Positions 36,595 through 49,588 of a stretch of 64,000 bases of DNA are shown in pieces. The DNA lies in NCBI GenBank assembly GCA_905183005.1, contig CAJJDO010000004.1:848499-912498 (forward strand), written 5' to 3'. The stretch comes from Paramecium pentaurelia (Eukaryota; Ciliophora; Oligohymenophorea; Peniculida; Parameciidae). The notes under the pieces are model-generated. The model ran no database searches and was not told the DNA's origin. It worked only from the letters and a program-made list of their open reading frames with translations. How positions within the stretch are numbered: the first letter of the stretch is position 1; every line of letters begins with the position of its first letter. The position numbers and the translations under genes are program-made.

Positions 36595-37426
36595 TCATTT
36601 AATGGTTATTTAGAAGGATTGTTCAACTTAGACAATTCTCGCTTTTTGCTATTAAATATTTAAAAAGGTTTTTTACTTAAAAGCTCTAATGGCTGCCAAT
36701 ATAATTACACCAATGATAATAGCTACTAAACCATATAGATGAGTTTTTGAACTTGAATCGATTGAAAAATTCTCGACAAACAATTACCCTTTGATAGATT
36801 CTGTTACCGCTACTATGGGACTACCATCTGGTAAAGCTTTTGAGTATTTTTATAGTAAGTTTATTTAATCTTAAGATATTGGGAGTGGATCTGGTAGTAA
36901 ATAAACTATTTAATCACAATTCTCATATTCAAGATAATATGCCATATTTTCTAATTATTTTGCAAAATCCATTAATCTCATTTAAAAGTTTTTTTCTATT
37001 TAAAAGACTGGATTTTCTTTAAGATCATTATCTAATTCTACTGAAAATGCAAACACTGCTTTAGAAGGAGTAGAAGTTGCATTTATTTCTTTCATATTTA
37101 ATTGAATTTCACATTTAACTTATTCATTTTTAGATTATTAATGTATGGGTGGACAATATATTTCAAAATTAGATGGTCCAAAAGTTAAACCACCAGGTAC
37201 TTATTTAATTTAGATTTTTGATTTATCTTTGACTTCATAATCATCTCCAAATCCTATTACATATTCACCTTCTAATTTAACAGAGATTCTCTTGACTGCC
37301 TAATTGTAAATAATAGAGAATTAATAATACATAAACCCATTCTTCTTAATTTGGATAAGTGAGGTATGAATTTTCAATGCAATCTGCAAAGACTTGTTAA
37401 AAAGCTAAAAAGAATGTGAAGAGCAT
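36595..37426 (-). CDS. Single-pass membrane protein with signal peptide, unknown function
   Basis: One intron (37300-37330, 31 nt) leaves 266 codons in register. The start MLFTFFLAFQQVFADC is a clear signal peptide. A lumenal/extracellular region of about 195 residues has Cys in DCIEN, YCPPIH, KCEIQ and ENCDQ contexts. A C-terminal membrane helix (HLYGLVAIIIGVIILAAIRA) is followed by a short basic tail ending QITIK. This is type I topology. I do not recognise the family; a cargo receptor or translocon-associated protein would fit the layout, but no diagnostic motif is seen. Confidence 0.75.
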
Positions 37427-37856
37427 TTATGGAAAAATGAAAGTGTTTTTTTTATATAAAAAATATTTAATAATATTAAGTTTAGGTATTATTTTAATTT
37501 TAGTATAATGACAATAATAATAAATTGAAGAGTTTTATTAAATATAAATGTAATGATTTGATATAAAAGAATTAGTATTTGATTTTATAAAAATTAATCA
37601 GAATTTCTTTTTTTGAATTCCTAATTAGATATTTAGAATTATGTACTTTTTGATTAGACAGATTAAGGGGTATTTGACTATTAATTATTTGTAATTAAAT
37701 AAATAATATATATAAATTAGTAATTAAAAAGATAGATAACAATGAAAGAAAAAGTTTATAGTGTAAAATGATAGAATGTTGAGGATTATTGTGGAAATAA
37801 AAATATTAAAGGACTTAAAAATTACATAAAAATCTTGAATTTAATAAAATAAAAAA
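37427..37856. other. Divergent intergenic region
   Basis: Separates a minus-strand and a plus-strand gene, so it should hold both promoters. No specific element recognised. Confidence 0.4.
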
Positions 37857-38751
37857 ATGAGTGCAAATGATCTATCTAAGCCTGAAAGTCTAGATAACTT
37901 AAGCTAACCATCTTCATAAGAGGGACAATAGAAGAAATAATATAAGGTTCATCGTTTGGGGAACAGGAAATAATTATCTAATTAAAATTATTACATAAAG
38001 GAACAGGTATCAAGCAGAGAGGAGAGAAAATTAAAATCGTATTTGTAGAGGATTGAAGAATAACAAAAATTAGAAGAGGTAAGTCACCTTTAACTTTAGT
38101 TTTTATTAAGGCAGCCTTATTGAAACGAAAGCGTTCCAAGGTATTTAAAATTTATTATTTAAGCCAAACCAAGAGACTAAGAGTAGTGAAACTTAAGAAG
38201 CTCCAAAATAAATTGATGAAGTCATGTATATACCATATATATAATATGAAGTATGCCAATATAAGCCACAGTGTTGTTGAATCCTTTGTTAGTGCCGTAG
38301 TAGTCTCAATTAGATGTGACAGCATAAACAAAGCTTCGTCTAAATCCCAAGCTCAAGATGAAAGTATCTTAATTTAAAATAATTTTCAAAGGAGAAACAT
38401 CACATATTCCTTTATCTCTCTGATTGGTACGATAAGTGTGTTGACAATATGTAAAAACTGAATTCTGGAGCCACTTAGTCATATTCACCATAAAGATTGG
38501 GCAAATGTGAAGTGACTAATATATAATCCATTAATTAAGATGTGTATTAGGACACTCTCATTTTAATAAAAAATTTTAAGAATTAATATTAATAATAGAA
38601 TGGAAATGATTCAAAAGAGTTGTTAAACAAATACTCTGATAAAAAGTTTTTGGAGACTATTTTGAGAGATAATAAATAATAAATAAATAAAAAAATTATA
38701 ATGGAGAAGGTACAAATTTCAAATGGGAAGTTTAATTAGAAGAAGTATTGA
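37857..38751 (+). CDS. Unknown basic, Gln/Ser-rich protein
   Basis: Four small introns (38079-38110, 38141-38163, 38226-38251, 38364-38391) each end in AAG; removing them leaves 261 codons in exact register. Residues about 1-85 are polar and then basic (SSREERKLKSYLQRIEEQ...LLKRKRSKPNQE), resembling a helix with a nuclear-type basic cluster. The middle has VLLNPLLVPQQ; the C-terminal half contains LYLSDWYDKCVDN. No domain is recognised. The model depends on AAG acceptors; without them the frame breaks at each intron. Confidence 0.6.
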
Positions 38752-39199
38752 TATAAATTACAACTCATTTTATTAATTTAATAACAATTTATCTAAACTA
38801 TTTACATTTTTATACATAAAGGAGAACAATTTAATAACTTACTCTTATTTTTAATTAATTTCATTAAATCAATTTATTATGGAAATATTAGATGTGTTCT
38901 TAGAAGTTTAAGTATCATATTGTAAATGAAGATATTATAGTCTATTTAAAAAAAGGAAAGTAACAATTTCTATTTGAATATTTAACTATGATTAAAATAA
39001 TACATAGTAGATCTCTTTATGAACATTTATCATTTTTTTCTCTATTTCAATGAACCTACTCTTTTATGTAAATTAGTCCCAGATAATCCATTCTATAACC
39101 AAGCTTTGTAATCAATATTATCTTTTGAATTATATCCTACATTTGTAGGTGATGTGTTTTATCTATCCATGAAAAAATTATTTTAAGAAGTTATTCTTT
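38752..39199. other. Convergent intergenic region
   Basis: Between two genes pointing at each other. A plus-strand open stretch around 39050-39200 (LCKLVPDNPFYNQALQ) has coding-like composition but no start, intron or family match. Confidence 0.35.
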
Positions 39200-41313
39200 T
39201 CAAACCAATTAATTTGGATTATTGAGGAATGACAGTTGTATTAATTTAAAAAGGTTAAACAAAAGAGGACTACCTATATATCTAAATAAATGAATTTACT
39301 GAGATTTAATTCGTTTTTATAAAGAATTAACTTGTTCTGTATTATTATTCTTTTATTTCTGATTTAATAAATTAGATCCTATTGATTAAGGTTTTGATAA
39401 AAAATTAGATTCAGGACTATTCTTTTTAAGATTATATTTTTAATTCAATTACATTTACATTTATGTAATCATCATAAAATGTTATTTTAGAACTTTACTT
39501 TATTCAATTTTCATTTATTTTTATTATGTTGCATCAAAATAAAATGACTTAAAAATTTTAATTTCTTTTTATAAACCAGATCTTCCAAGAAGCTTTTCCC
39601 TTGTTTCCAATTCTCCTTTTAGTAATTCATTTTAATCATAATGAAATTATAATTAATTTGGTTTAAATGGAGGATTAATTTTCTTTTATAGAATTTGAAT
39701 CCAATCACATCCTTTAAACCAAGGATGTAACATCAATTCTTATAAACCATTATTTGCACCCAATCTACCTGAAGGTTTCTTACATAAGAGACCTCTAAGT
39801 AGATCTTTAATATCATCAGTTAAATTAAATTTCTATGGAAATGTTAATTCTTCACTCAAAATTGATTAATAAATTTCTTCAGTATCCCTAGAATAATAAG
39901 GAGGTAATCCTGTTACTAATTCATATAGAAGTGCACCTAAACAATAATGATCCACTTATATATTATGACCTACTTTCAATAACATTTCAGGTGCCATGTA
40001 TTCAGGAGAACCACAAAAACTATATGCATAATCATCCTCAGTCATATTTGGTTTTGATAATCCAAAATCTGCAATTCTTATATGACCATCCATATCTATC
40101 AATATATTCTCTGGTTTTATATCTCTATAGACAACAGATATTGAATGTAAATAATATATTGCCAAACATATTTCTGCAAAATAAAATCTAGCTTAATCTT
40201 CAGTCATCCTCTTCACTTATTTCAATTACCAAAACAATTCTCCACCACTGCAAAACTCTAAAACAAAAACAATGAAGTTTTTAGACTCAAAGGCACATTC
40301 TAATTTATTTATAAAGGGATGATCCAATACAGTCATAATGTCTCTCTCATTTTAAACAATTCCTATATGATTAGTTTATCATCTACCTTATTTTTTACGT
40401 TAGATAATAAATTCCTTATCTATCAATTTCATCGCATAAAATCTACCATCTGATTTCTTTTTCACTAGATATACTCTCGAAAACCCTCCAATTCCTATAC
40501 ATTTAATAAAAATGAAATCCTTTAATGTTATTTAAGATCCTTAATTAGTTCCATAAAATGGTTGTAAATTTAATGTTTATCCACTAAATATATCCAAAGG
40601 TTTGTTTAACTACTATATATAAAAATCCATTGGTAAATTCTTATCTAAAGTATGGAATGATACAATCTCCATATCAAGACTTGTATTACCTGTACCACAT
40701 TATATTTTTATATCTTCAGGTTAAGATCCAGTGGATGAATATGATTATACTGAATGCTTTTTCATTTCTAATTTCAAATACTCCATCAATTAACCTGTAC
40801 TTTTTTAAGGATCTATTGTAAACTTATATTACTAATTCAAATAATGAACCACTACAACAATTTAATTTGCTACACTTACAAAACTCTAGTTTTTTATAGT
40901 CTATATAAATGATTTCTGAAGTTAATTAGAATTGGTTCTTCTAGTGTCAGTAGTAGCAATTGTCTTTAGATTATTAGATGTATCTGATATGTTATTCTGC
41001 TAACTAGATTTCTATGTAGATAATTGTTTATGACTAGTCATTAGTTTTAATAATTCATTCTTATATTATTTCCCTTATAAGAGCTATCCCTAAAATTTTT
41101 ATAAATGTCTCAAATCAATCCCTTAAAACCCAGAACTTTAATTAGTTTTATGAGTTGGACTCTAACTAAGCAACCCACTTGGATTGAATGATTGACTTAA
41201 TTTGTTGTTACTTTTACTTGCACAACTATGAATTACAATGATTAATACATTTTTAATTTATTTTATTGAACGATCTCCTATAACTATTATTAAGGACGAG
41301 TTAAATGCTGCAT
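39200..41313 (-). CDS. AGC-type Ser/Thr protein kinase
   Basis: Introns of 23, 24 and 24 nt leave 680 codons, in register. Residues about 1-250 are Ser/Asn/Gln-rich. The kinase domain (about 255-520) has GIGGFSRVYLV, AMKLID (catalytic Lys), VYRDIKPENILID, IADFGLS and the activation segment FCGSPEYMAPEML, close to the AGC signature FCGTPEYIAPE. The C-lobe has LGANNGLQELMLHPWF and a C-tail with FKSFYFD in the hydrophobic-motif position. A further tail of about 110 polar residues runs to the first in-frame TGA; its last part is less convincing, so the true stop could be nearer 39490. No PH or cyclic-nucleotide domain is visible, so subfamily is open. Confidence 0.85.
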
Positions 41314-42587
41314 TTATATGTTATTAATAATTATTCGAATTTTAAATAACACTATATACTAAAATATAAACACATCAAACTTAAATAAATTATCAATTCT
41401 TTTTTCATCTCAATTATTTCTATTTCTCTATTTAAATACTTAAATTCAATAATATTCTAAACTCTAATATAAATCATTGGAGAATTTCTATTCTTTCTAT
41501 TTAATTTTAGAGAACTTAAATGATACTTAATTGTTAGGTATAGTTATTAATTCCAAAATCAATTATTTTGAATAGATTGTTTCATATTAATAAAATAGAT
41601 TAATTAGAGAACCTTATGAAATCAATATGAGGTTTTTATATTGTAAATAAATTTATAAAAAACTTTTTATTGAAATTTTGTCTTAGAAATTTATATCTAA
41701 ATAATTCTTCAATCACTAAATTTGATAAATAATTGAACAATTAAATTAGAAAATTGTTTGAATCTAGATTCAATTCAAAATTTTCCAATATTTATATCAC
41801 AAATATAATTATTTTATCAATGTTGGTATAAAATATTACGCTTACGATATTGTTTATATTAAAACATAAATTTGCGCTTCAAACTTAGAAATGATGTTGT
41901 TGGTTTATATTCACTTTGATTTAAATTTAATAGTTCTTTGTATTAATTAAGTTTCAAATATAGATTATATAAGATTCATTAATTTTTCATCTATCACTAA
42001 ATTTAAAGCATCAATAGAAATTTTAATAAAATTTGAATTCTTTTTCTTTTTCTAATTTATCTTATCTAGTAACCTAATTATTAGATTAGTCAATATATCT
42101 ATTCCGTTATATTTTCTTATTAATTACTTATAGTATAACTTATACTCTCTTAATAAAATTTAAAAATCAAAGCTGAAAGACAAGCAACATGTAAAATTTC
42201 TTAATCAGATTATAATTTAGAAATGTGATTATGAAAGTGAAAATATTTTATGGATTAAAATTGCTTTATTTTTGAATTTGATCAATAATTTTGTCTAATT
42301 ATAAATAAGATTCTTGATGAACTTAATATTCTAATTGTAATTCAAAGTTCTTGGATTTAGTATAATCAATATTATAAATATTATTAATCTAATATATTGA
42401 AAAATCAAGGTTTGAATATTGATTAAGTCAATGCCAAAGCACTATAGGATAGGGAAAAGGCAAGGATGACTCCAAAAATTCCAACTAGTATTTTATATTA
42501 TTCATCATTCAGGACTTTTCTTTAATTAATCATTTAATAAATATTATTAAAAATATTGATGAATAGATATACTTATTGTATTATATT
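41314..42587. other. Intergenic, no gene seen
   Basis: About 1.3 kb of A+T-rich sequence without a sustained coding frame or recognisable RNA. It includes the AGC kinase promoter and the 3' flank of the L21 gene. Confidence 0.5.
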
Positions 42588-43090
42588 TCAAATAATTTCT
42601 ACAAATGCTTTTGGATGTTAAAAGACTGTAGCTGTTGGTTTGACGACTTCAGCATTTCTTGGAAGGACTGGTTATCTTTTGGTTGAAATATGTTTTTTTT
42701 ATTTATTGGCTTCTGTTTTCTTTTTATCATTTTCTTAAACTCTCTTAACAAATTCTTCTCTGCATTTAGATGGTCTCAAATGATCAGCTCTGACATGGAA
42801 TCTCTTTTCTACATATCTACCTCTGACTCTTCTTTATAATGAGACACCTATTCCTCTTGGATTGACATTGAAAACTCTAGCAGTACGTCCATGATAATAT
42901 TAGAAAGGGACACCCTTATGTTATGCACCATCAACCAAAATATCAACAAAATCACCTAAGAATTCATGATAGTAAATATACCTCTTTTGAATGTTTAGAG
43001 TGTTTTACGAATGCTAATGTTTCCATGTCCTCTGAATGGTTTAGCAAATTTGCTTCTTGTACCTTTTTTCAAACCATAACTATGTGTCAT
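42588..43090 (-). CDS. RPL21: 60S ribosomal protein L21 (eL21)
   Basis: One 26-nt intron after TFKR leaves 158 codons in register, the usual length of eL21. It begins MTHSYGLKKGTRSKFAKPFR, followed by GHGNISIRKTL, KRGDFVDILVDGAQHKGVP, YYHGRTARVFNVNPRGIGV, RVRGRYVEKRFHVRADH, RPSKCREEFVKRVQEND and KRQPVLPR, all typical of eL21. It lies 103 bp downstream of the S26 gene on the same strand, so two cytosolic ribosomal protein genes sit head to tail. Confidence 0.95.
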
Positions 43091-43193
43091 TTATTGAAGA
43101 TATTAATTTTTTTTTAAATTATTTATACTCACATAATTAGAAAGCCATTGAGGAAATTCAAATTTATTAATGTATGTTTTTGTAATATATATA

Positions 43194-43596
43194 TCATTGA
43201 GCTGCGACTGGAGCTTAAACTTTGGGGGCATCCTTTTTTTAAGTTGTTTATTAAGCAGGTCGTTTTCTTTCAATGACACGAATTTTTCTGTCTTCAGAAG
43301 ATCTGACTCTCACAATACGAGCATGGATAGCACATGATATGCAATACTATTCTGATTAATATAAACACTACTTAGAGTTTGTCAAACAATTTTGGAATTG
43401 ACTATTATTATTTGGTATCATAAGCTGATGCTTCTAAGATATCCTTTTTTGATGATGCATCAACAATGTCTCTGACTGTAAATCTCTTGATGGCTTTATC
43501 TTTGCCAACTAATCTACAACAATTTGAGCATGTAACTGGTTTGACATGTCCTCTGTTTTTCTTTGAACGACCATTATTTCTTCTCTTTGATGGCAT
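43194..43596 (-). CDS. RPS26: 40S ribosomal protein S26 (eS26)
   Basis: 126 codons after removing a 22-nt intron between LFDKLQV and YCISC. Start MPSKRRNNGRSKKNRGHVKP. Zinc ligands are in VTCSNCCRLVGKDKAIKRF and in YCISCAIHARIVRVRS, followed by EDRKIRVIERKRP. The C-terminal Lys/Gln/Ala tail (about 25 residues) is a little longer than usual. Splicing is needed to restore the second CxxC; the unspliced frame loses the S26 match there. Start chosen from the conserved N-terminus. Confidence 0.95.
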
Positions 43597-44257
43597 ATGT
43601 ATTTTTTATTTTTTAATAATTTATTTAAAATGATTTAATTTTTTTTCATATTAACATCACCAATACACATATCCAATTAATTAATTATAGTATATATCAT
43701 TCCTAGTCAATCATATGAAATATAAATCATTAGATATTGAAATATATTAATAAAGGATTAACTTAAATATCAATCAATCCTTATAAATATATATATATAA
43801 TATATTAATTAATTAAAAAAAGTCTAATTATTAATTATCTCTACACTATTATTATAATAATCCATTCATATAAATATTCATATTAATGTAGATTAATTAT
43901 TAAAATTCTTATAAGATACTTATATTATAAGTATAAGAATTTATCTTTAAACATTAAACTCTTTAAAATTAATAAAATAAGTGAATTTCCACTATTAGAC
44001 AATTAAAAATGATAAGCAAAAATAAATCTAATTATGAATTTACTTATCTCATTTAGATTATTTCTTAAATAAGTGTTTTATTTTAAAGACAAAATGAATT
44101 AACCTATTTTTTAGACATTTTTTTAATTTAATCATCATAGATTACAACAATTAATTTGAGATTAATTATTCATGTTTATTCTTATTAATGAGCCATAAAC
44201 TTAATGCAATAGATATTAATATATTATTTGGATGAAATATTTAAATTATAATATAAA
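43597..44257. other. Divergent intergenic region
   Basis: Very A+T-rich promoter region between the S26 gene and the next plus-strand gene; contains a (TA)n stretch around 43780-43800. No discrete element recognised. Confidence 0.4.
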
Positions 44258-46891
44258 ATGGCCGATACATTTTTATTGACTGAGGCTTAGATAACTCAAA
44301 AGAAACCTGTATAACTGAGTCCTCCGAAAGTAGAAACTGAAGCAGAGAAGAAAGAAAGACATTGGTAATAGATTTTGAATAAAATTCTATTCAATCCTCC
44401 TAATGATGATTATTATCAAAAATGGCCAATAAAACCAGGTTAATTTAAATTCATTAACATTTTATAGGAATATTTTTCTATAAGGCTTTAGCTTTAGGAA
44501 AATTACCAACAGAATAAATAAGAGTCAACATTCCTGAAAGTATAATGTGTTTTGAATAAACATATATTTTAATGTATACAGATCCAATTACAGGATAATT
44601 GATAAGAAAAACAGATATAGGATATTAGGATTTTGAGAATAAAGTATTAATCAATTAAATTAGGTTCATTAATATCATGAAGAATATTTGAAACGTCATG
44701 TAAAAGATGATAGATTTGAAAAGAGAACTAATGTATTTGAGAATTAGGATAGTCCATATATAATAAGTAGAGGTCAAACTGGATAGGATTGGAATATGTC
44801 TAAAGCTGTATATACATTCCGATAATAAAAAGAGAGAAAAGTTTAATTAGATAACAATAAATTAGAATAGCGATTTGTTATATCAAGAGTAATGAAAGCT
44901 ACAATAGTTCGACTTGTATTCTATACTAAGAATTCAAAATCATCTCATGCTAATTATGGTTATCGAATAATGAATGTAATGGAATTATATGATCCAAATC
45001 CCAAAAAATCTATAACTAATAAAACTACAATCAATACAGAACAATAAAATTCATTTACTATTCAATAAATAAAGGGAGTTGGATTATATGAATATGAAAA
45101 GGTTTGTGATTAGATTGTCTCTTATTTAGAAAAGAATTATCCTGTTAGAATAAAAACAGGTGTCTTTGATTTTCTATAAGATCCAGAAGGTAGAATTTGG
45201 TTATTCAATTGTAAATAATTAATAATGGAAAATGCTATTTCAATGAGTGAAATTCAAGGAGTAGGATAAGGAAAGAAAACACTTGATTAATTGACTTGTT
45301 CAGTTTATTGTAAATTGTGTGGCATCATATTTAAGAAAGATGATGCTAGTAAAACACTTACTTATAAATTATTATGGGAATTAGTTTAACATTTAAAAAA
45401 GAGAAATAAATAATTGACAAATATAAAAGTATCTCATTTATCTACAAGACCTTGTAGAGTATGTGATGTATGTTATATGTTAATTGTTGGAGAACATGAA
45501 TTAGTTGAAATTGAATAGAAATTTGCTATAGCTTAAAACATTCCATTAGGAGATGCTATTATAAGAGTTCCTATGGATAGTAAACCAAAACATAGACCAG
45601 CTCTATTGAATGAATAATTATATTAATGGAGATTACTCTTTTATTTAGAAATGGTTGATTTATAAGGTAAGAGATTAATAGATTTAAATGGTAATCCTGT
45701 TGGAGATCTAAAGAATATTGTATTACAATATCGTTTACATCAATCAAAATCATCATTTAAAACACATATCATTAAAGATGATAATTATTAAACTTTAAAA
45801 TCAAATAAATAATAAACATCATAATCATAATAAAAATAACTTAGATTTAGTGGTATTGAAAGATCAGATTCTATTGATGCACCAGAAGGATAAGTAGATG
45901 ATTAATTTGCATAAATTAATGATGAAAATTTAAAATTGAATGTTATAAGAGTACATTACTTTTTTAGTGAAACTACAGATATAGAAAAGTTCTTATCAGA
46001 AACAGAAATTAAAATGAGATTATGTTAAGGTTCAGAATGGGTTAATTATGTTGCAGAAGGATCTACTAAAACAATACATCACTTTAAAAATTCATAAATG
46101 GGAGGTCAAAGACATAGAGCTTAAGTTTTACTATTTTTTGCAAATGGTCATTATTGCATATTAAATTTATAAGTTGGATTGGTACTTATTGTTTATTACA
46201 TTAGTTTTGTGATGGTTAATATAATACTGGTAAATTGAATCTATATAAATATAATAATGTATACTTTCCAGATGACAATTATTATAATTGCAATCCCTTT
46301 CCTCCTGAATGGATGGAAATATTTGATCCTTAGTATGTTAATATGCACAATACATTTGAAGAGTAAGTAAAAGAAATAGAAGCTTACTCTCCAAAATGTA
46401 CAAAACATGAATTAAATCAAATGATAGATTTCAATAAATATAAGGAAACTACTAAATATAAGGCAGTTAAACCTAAAATTGATGCCAAAAAAAGAGATAT
46501 TTAATCAGCAGCTCCTTAATATGGTTCAAATACTCAATAAGTATTACCAAAATTACCATAATCAGCTAAAAAATATTCAAATACAATGAGATAATTTGAT
46601 GAATAACAATTATTGTAGCATTACACATTAGAAGAATAGGATATAGGAGAAATATTATTTGAAGAGAAGAAATAGAATAAGAAAATTAGTAAAGAGGATA
46701 GAGAATTTTATGAATAACACAATTTATATGATGAAGAAGCAGAGGATAGTTAAGAAGATTAAGAATTAAATTTGAGATTGAATAAACAAATTCAAAAATC
46801 AATGAAATAGTTGGATAATTAATCATAATAATCTAATTCTGTGAGACCAATAAGATCAGCATAATAATTACCACCAAAAGGACATAGATGA
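44258..46891 (+). CDS. Large uncharacterised ciliate protein with paired CxxC motifs
   Basis: Introns at 44439-44467 (29 nt), 44644-44663 (20) and 46182-46204 (23) leave 853 codons, exact register. The start MADTFLLTEAQITQKKP has no signal peptide. A globular part (about 70-450) includes KTGVFDFLQDPEGRIWLFNC and two cysteine pairs, VYCKLCGIIFKKDD and RPCRVCDVCYML, spaced like a zinc-binding site. A Gln/Ser-rich stretch follows (about 510-560). A second folded part contains VIRVHYFFSETTDIEKF and NPFPPEWMEIFDPQYV. The C-terminal 150 residues are charged and helical, ending PPKGHR. No membrane segment. The layout (folded core, low-complexity linkers, acidic tail) resembles ciliary or cytoskeletal proteins, but I do not recognise the family. 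Confidence 0.8.
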
Positions 46892-46952
46892 TAATATATT
46901 ATTATTAATATAAAAATGGTTTATTAGTGGACAAACTTTGTCTGGGAAACCA

Positions 46953-47381
46953 ATGCATGGTGGTTAAGAAGAATCAGACCTGTATTTTTGTTTAAATATA
47001 ATCAAGTTTGTTGTTTTGGGAGCATTTGCATTTACAGCATTCTATGGAGGCAGATATTATTTCTTTGGAAAATGGGCTTATTATAAACAAAGACAATTTA
47101 CAGAAGCTGAACTTGTAGCATAAGCAGAAGTCAATAAGAGGTGTAATTCTTATATAAATGCTATATAGAAATTGGGGATATGGAGTTTGGTACAAACCAA
47201 CATTGGAGAGAAGCAGAAAGAAATTATTGCAAGATGCATTGAAAGGTATAAGAGATAGATTAATTTTTTTGTAGATAAATATAGATATGCAATGACATGG
47301 GAAGAATTATTTTATGAGGATCCAAGACCAGTTGAAGAAATTCTTGAAGAAGAAAACTCTTGGGAAGAATATGAGATATGA
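46953..47381 (+). CDS. Small single-pass membrane protein, unknown
   Basis: Continuous 142-codon frame without introns, 62 bp after the preceding gene on the same strand. MHGGQEESDLYF is followed by a membrane helix (about residues 14-34: IIKFVVLGAFAFTAFYGG), then a soluble part rich in Tyr, Arg and Glu (FFGKWAYYKQRQFTEAEL) and an acidic end (EEILEEENSWEEYEI). The upstream ATG in another frame does not connect. It may be an N-terminally anchored organelle protein; this is inference only. Confidence 0.65.
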
Positions 47382-47508
47382 CAAGATTTAATATTCCTTA
47401 TAATGTTATAGATATATATATATATATTATTTTCATATGAAAAGAATCCATATGCAATTTATATTTTTCATTCTTATTTTAGAGATGTGGTAATAGCTTA
47501 AGCCAATT

Positions 47509-48157
47509 TCACTAACTCACTTATATAACTATATATATATTTAATATTGTTTTATACGTCGAAGTTAATGATGATCTACTAACTAATGATGATTCAATCT
47601 TATTTCGCAATGCTACAATTTCATTTATTTGTACTGCATCAGACAAAAGTCTTCCTTATTTTTTCTATGATCCTTTTAATGATAATTATAGATTATCATT
47701 TGATCTTTAAAATAGTTTTCTTTATGAAGATTGAGATTTCGAATTTTGAGATTATTTTTCATTTGAATTGATCACAACATTCTAACCTAAATTACTTGAA
47801 ATTCTTAAGATATTAGTTTAATTATAATTACATTTATTTCATCCCATATGCTCTATGAGGAGAATAGAGATTCTTTTAAGGAGTATAATCATCGTTAGAA
47901 TTATAATTTAAAGTTGTCATACGTGATTAAGATAAATCTCGAATTCTTGCTTACAAATTATCAAAAGATGGCACTCCTTAACGATTTTCCTTTCTTTCAT
48001 TAGAGATAAATTCTTACTTTACAGAATTAAAGTTTGATTGATTCAAATCATTATTCAAACTCAAATTCAATCTATCTTTAACGTGAGAACGATATGATTT
48101 TAAATCGAAATTGGCATCTAAGGGACGAGAGTAAGAATAATCATTATATGTTCTCAT
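47509..48157 (-). CDS. Unknown Ser/Asn-rich protein
   Basis: A 28-nt intron ending AAG leaves 206 codons in register. The start MRTYNDYSYSRPLDANFDLK leads into a low-complexity, Ser/Asn/Gln-rich body with a helical stretch near the C-terminus (DAVQINEIVALRNKIESSL). The end ...LNIYIVIQVSQ is encoded by a (TA)n run and may not be the true terminus. No family recognised. It lies 71 bp downstream of the next minus-strand gene. Confidence 0.55.
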
Positions 48158-48228
48158 TGGTTATTTGTAATATTTAAATAATAAAAACAATTTTTTTCTT
48201 TAAGTTATTATAAAAATAATTGTTGTAA

Positions 48229-48697
48229 TCAGAATTTTTTCAATTATCTGACAGAGATTGAATTTTTGAAATCATACAAAGAACTCAATTATGGCAAGAT
48301 AGATTTTGGAGAACATTGAGTTGTATTTGGTTTAGGACGATTTGCAATATATTAACTAATAGGTCTATTGACTTATTTAACATAATAGACTCTTTCTAAC
48401 TTTTTTTATCCCTTAGGAGAAGATAGAAAATGTGCAAAGGATTTACGATTCTAATGATTCTTAGGTTTAAATTGATAAAATTCTTCATCTGAATCATGTT
48501 CATGTAATACTTCAATATGATGTTATTATTGTTGTTTCAATTATCTTTAATTTAAATAATAACAATTACTTAATTCCTTCAGCAAGTAAATTAGCTACAG
48601 CAGAAGGTTTATGGATATGCACATTCTAATTGATGGCTTTTTTCATTTTATTTCTTTGTCGATCTCTTATTTTTTAGACAATTTTATATCTAATCAT
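48229..48697 (-). CDS. Unknown protein, C-terminal part certain, 5' exons unresolved
   Basis: From ATG 48697, one 25-nt intron (ends AAG) gives 147 codons in register: MIRYKIVQKIRDRQRNKMKK, KPSAVANLLAEGIK, a Gln/His run, HEHDSDEEFYQFKPKNHQNR and SPKGQKKLERVYYVKQVNRP. Coding-like sequence continues upstream in other frames to ATG 49071 (MNKSLLQSPIKPQHRKIIS...TKHRIPLVEEIPQLSE...), so the real gene is probably larger with several introns I could not place. The visible part is basic and probably unstructured. No domain recognised. Confidence 0.5.
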
Positions 48698-49071
48698 GAA
48701 TAAAACACAATGAATATATTTTCTGAACTTTTTATATAGTCTCTTCCTTCGATTAAAGCTAATATGTATAAAATGAATTCAATTTACTTGCTTTCGAATG
48801 GAAATAACTGGAATGTCTTTTTTATAAATAAATTGTTCTTACCACAATTAATACAATTGCAGCTAGAATTTCTTATTGTTGTTGAAAAGTACTTTTTAAA
48901 TCTTCTTGATTATCTTTCACTTAATTATGGAATTTCTTCAACTAATGGTATTCTATGCTTTGTAAAAAGAGACATTTTATCAAATAATCTAAATGGTCTA
49001 TTGCTTTATTATTAAGAAATAATCTTTCGATGTTATGGTTTGATTGGTGATTGTAGTAATGATTTATTCAT

Positions 49072-49588
49072 TTTATTAATAAATATAAATTGAATTAACT
49101 GGAATAATGAATTTGATATTAATTATCGCATTCATCTTTATAATAATCTCATTAATACTATTACTTAAATAAAGTATATTTAAATATTCAATATACTAAA
49201 TACTCAACAAATGTTATTTTTTTTTTAAATTTATAGAATATATATATATAATAGTTTAAATTAACTTCAAAATAATTTTCTATTATTTTATCATCTATTT
49301 TATATCATTAAAAAATTCATTCAATTTATTTATATAATTATTCATAGTAAAATGGAAAAATATATTTATTTTTTTAATCATGTATTATTTTATATTCAAT
49401 TTATAATTAATATAAATATGATTAATAAGAATTACTTTATTAAATCAGAATTAATACTTTAAGTGTAGTTAAAGTGAAAAATATTAATATAATATTTTGT
49501 AATTATTTTACAAATTTTCCGATAGAATGTTCTTTTGAGATTAAAAATTATATTCTTACGTGGAATTAATAAAATAAAAAAATAATTA
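49072..49588. other. Divergent intergenic region
   Basis: A+T-rich, with a (TA)n run near 49240. It should contain promoters for genes on either side. Nothing else seen. Confidence 0.4.

Noticed and set aside
39040..39340. Plus-strand frame vaguely like a cyclic-nucleotide-binding domain of ion channels
   Set aside because: The similarity rests on a few residues, contains a TGA, and most of it overlaps the minus-strand kinase tail.
39931..40191. Plus-strand ORF over the AGC kinase
   Set aside because: The minus strand there encodes the catalytic loop, DFG and APE of the kinase.
48764..49015. Plus-strand ORF of 83 codons
   Set aside because: Opposite a minus-strand stretch with coding-like composition (MNKSLLQSPIKPQ...), probably the 5' part of the gene ending at 48229.
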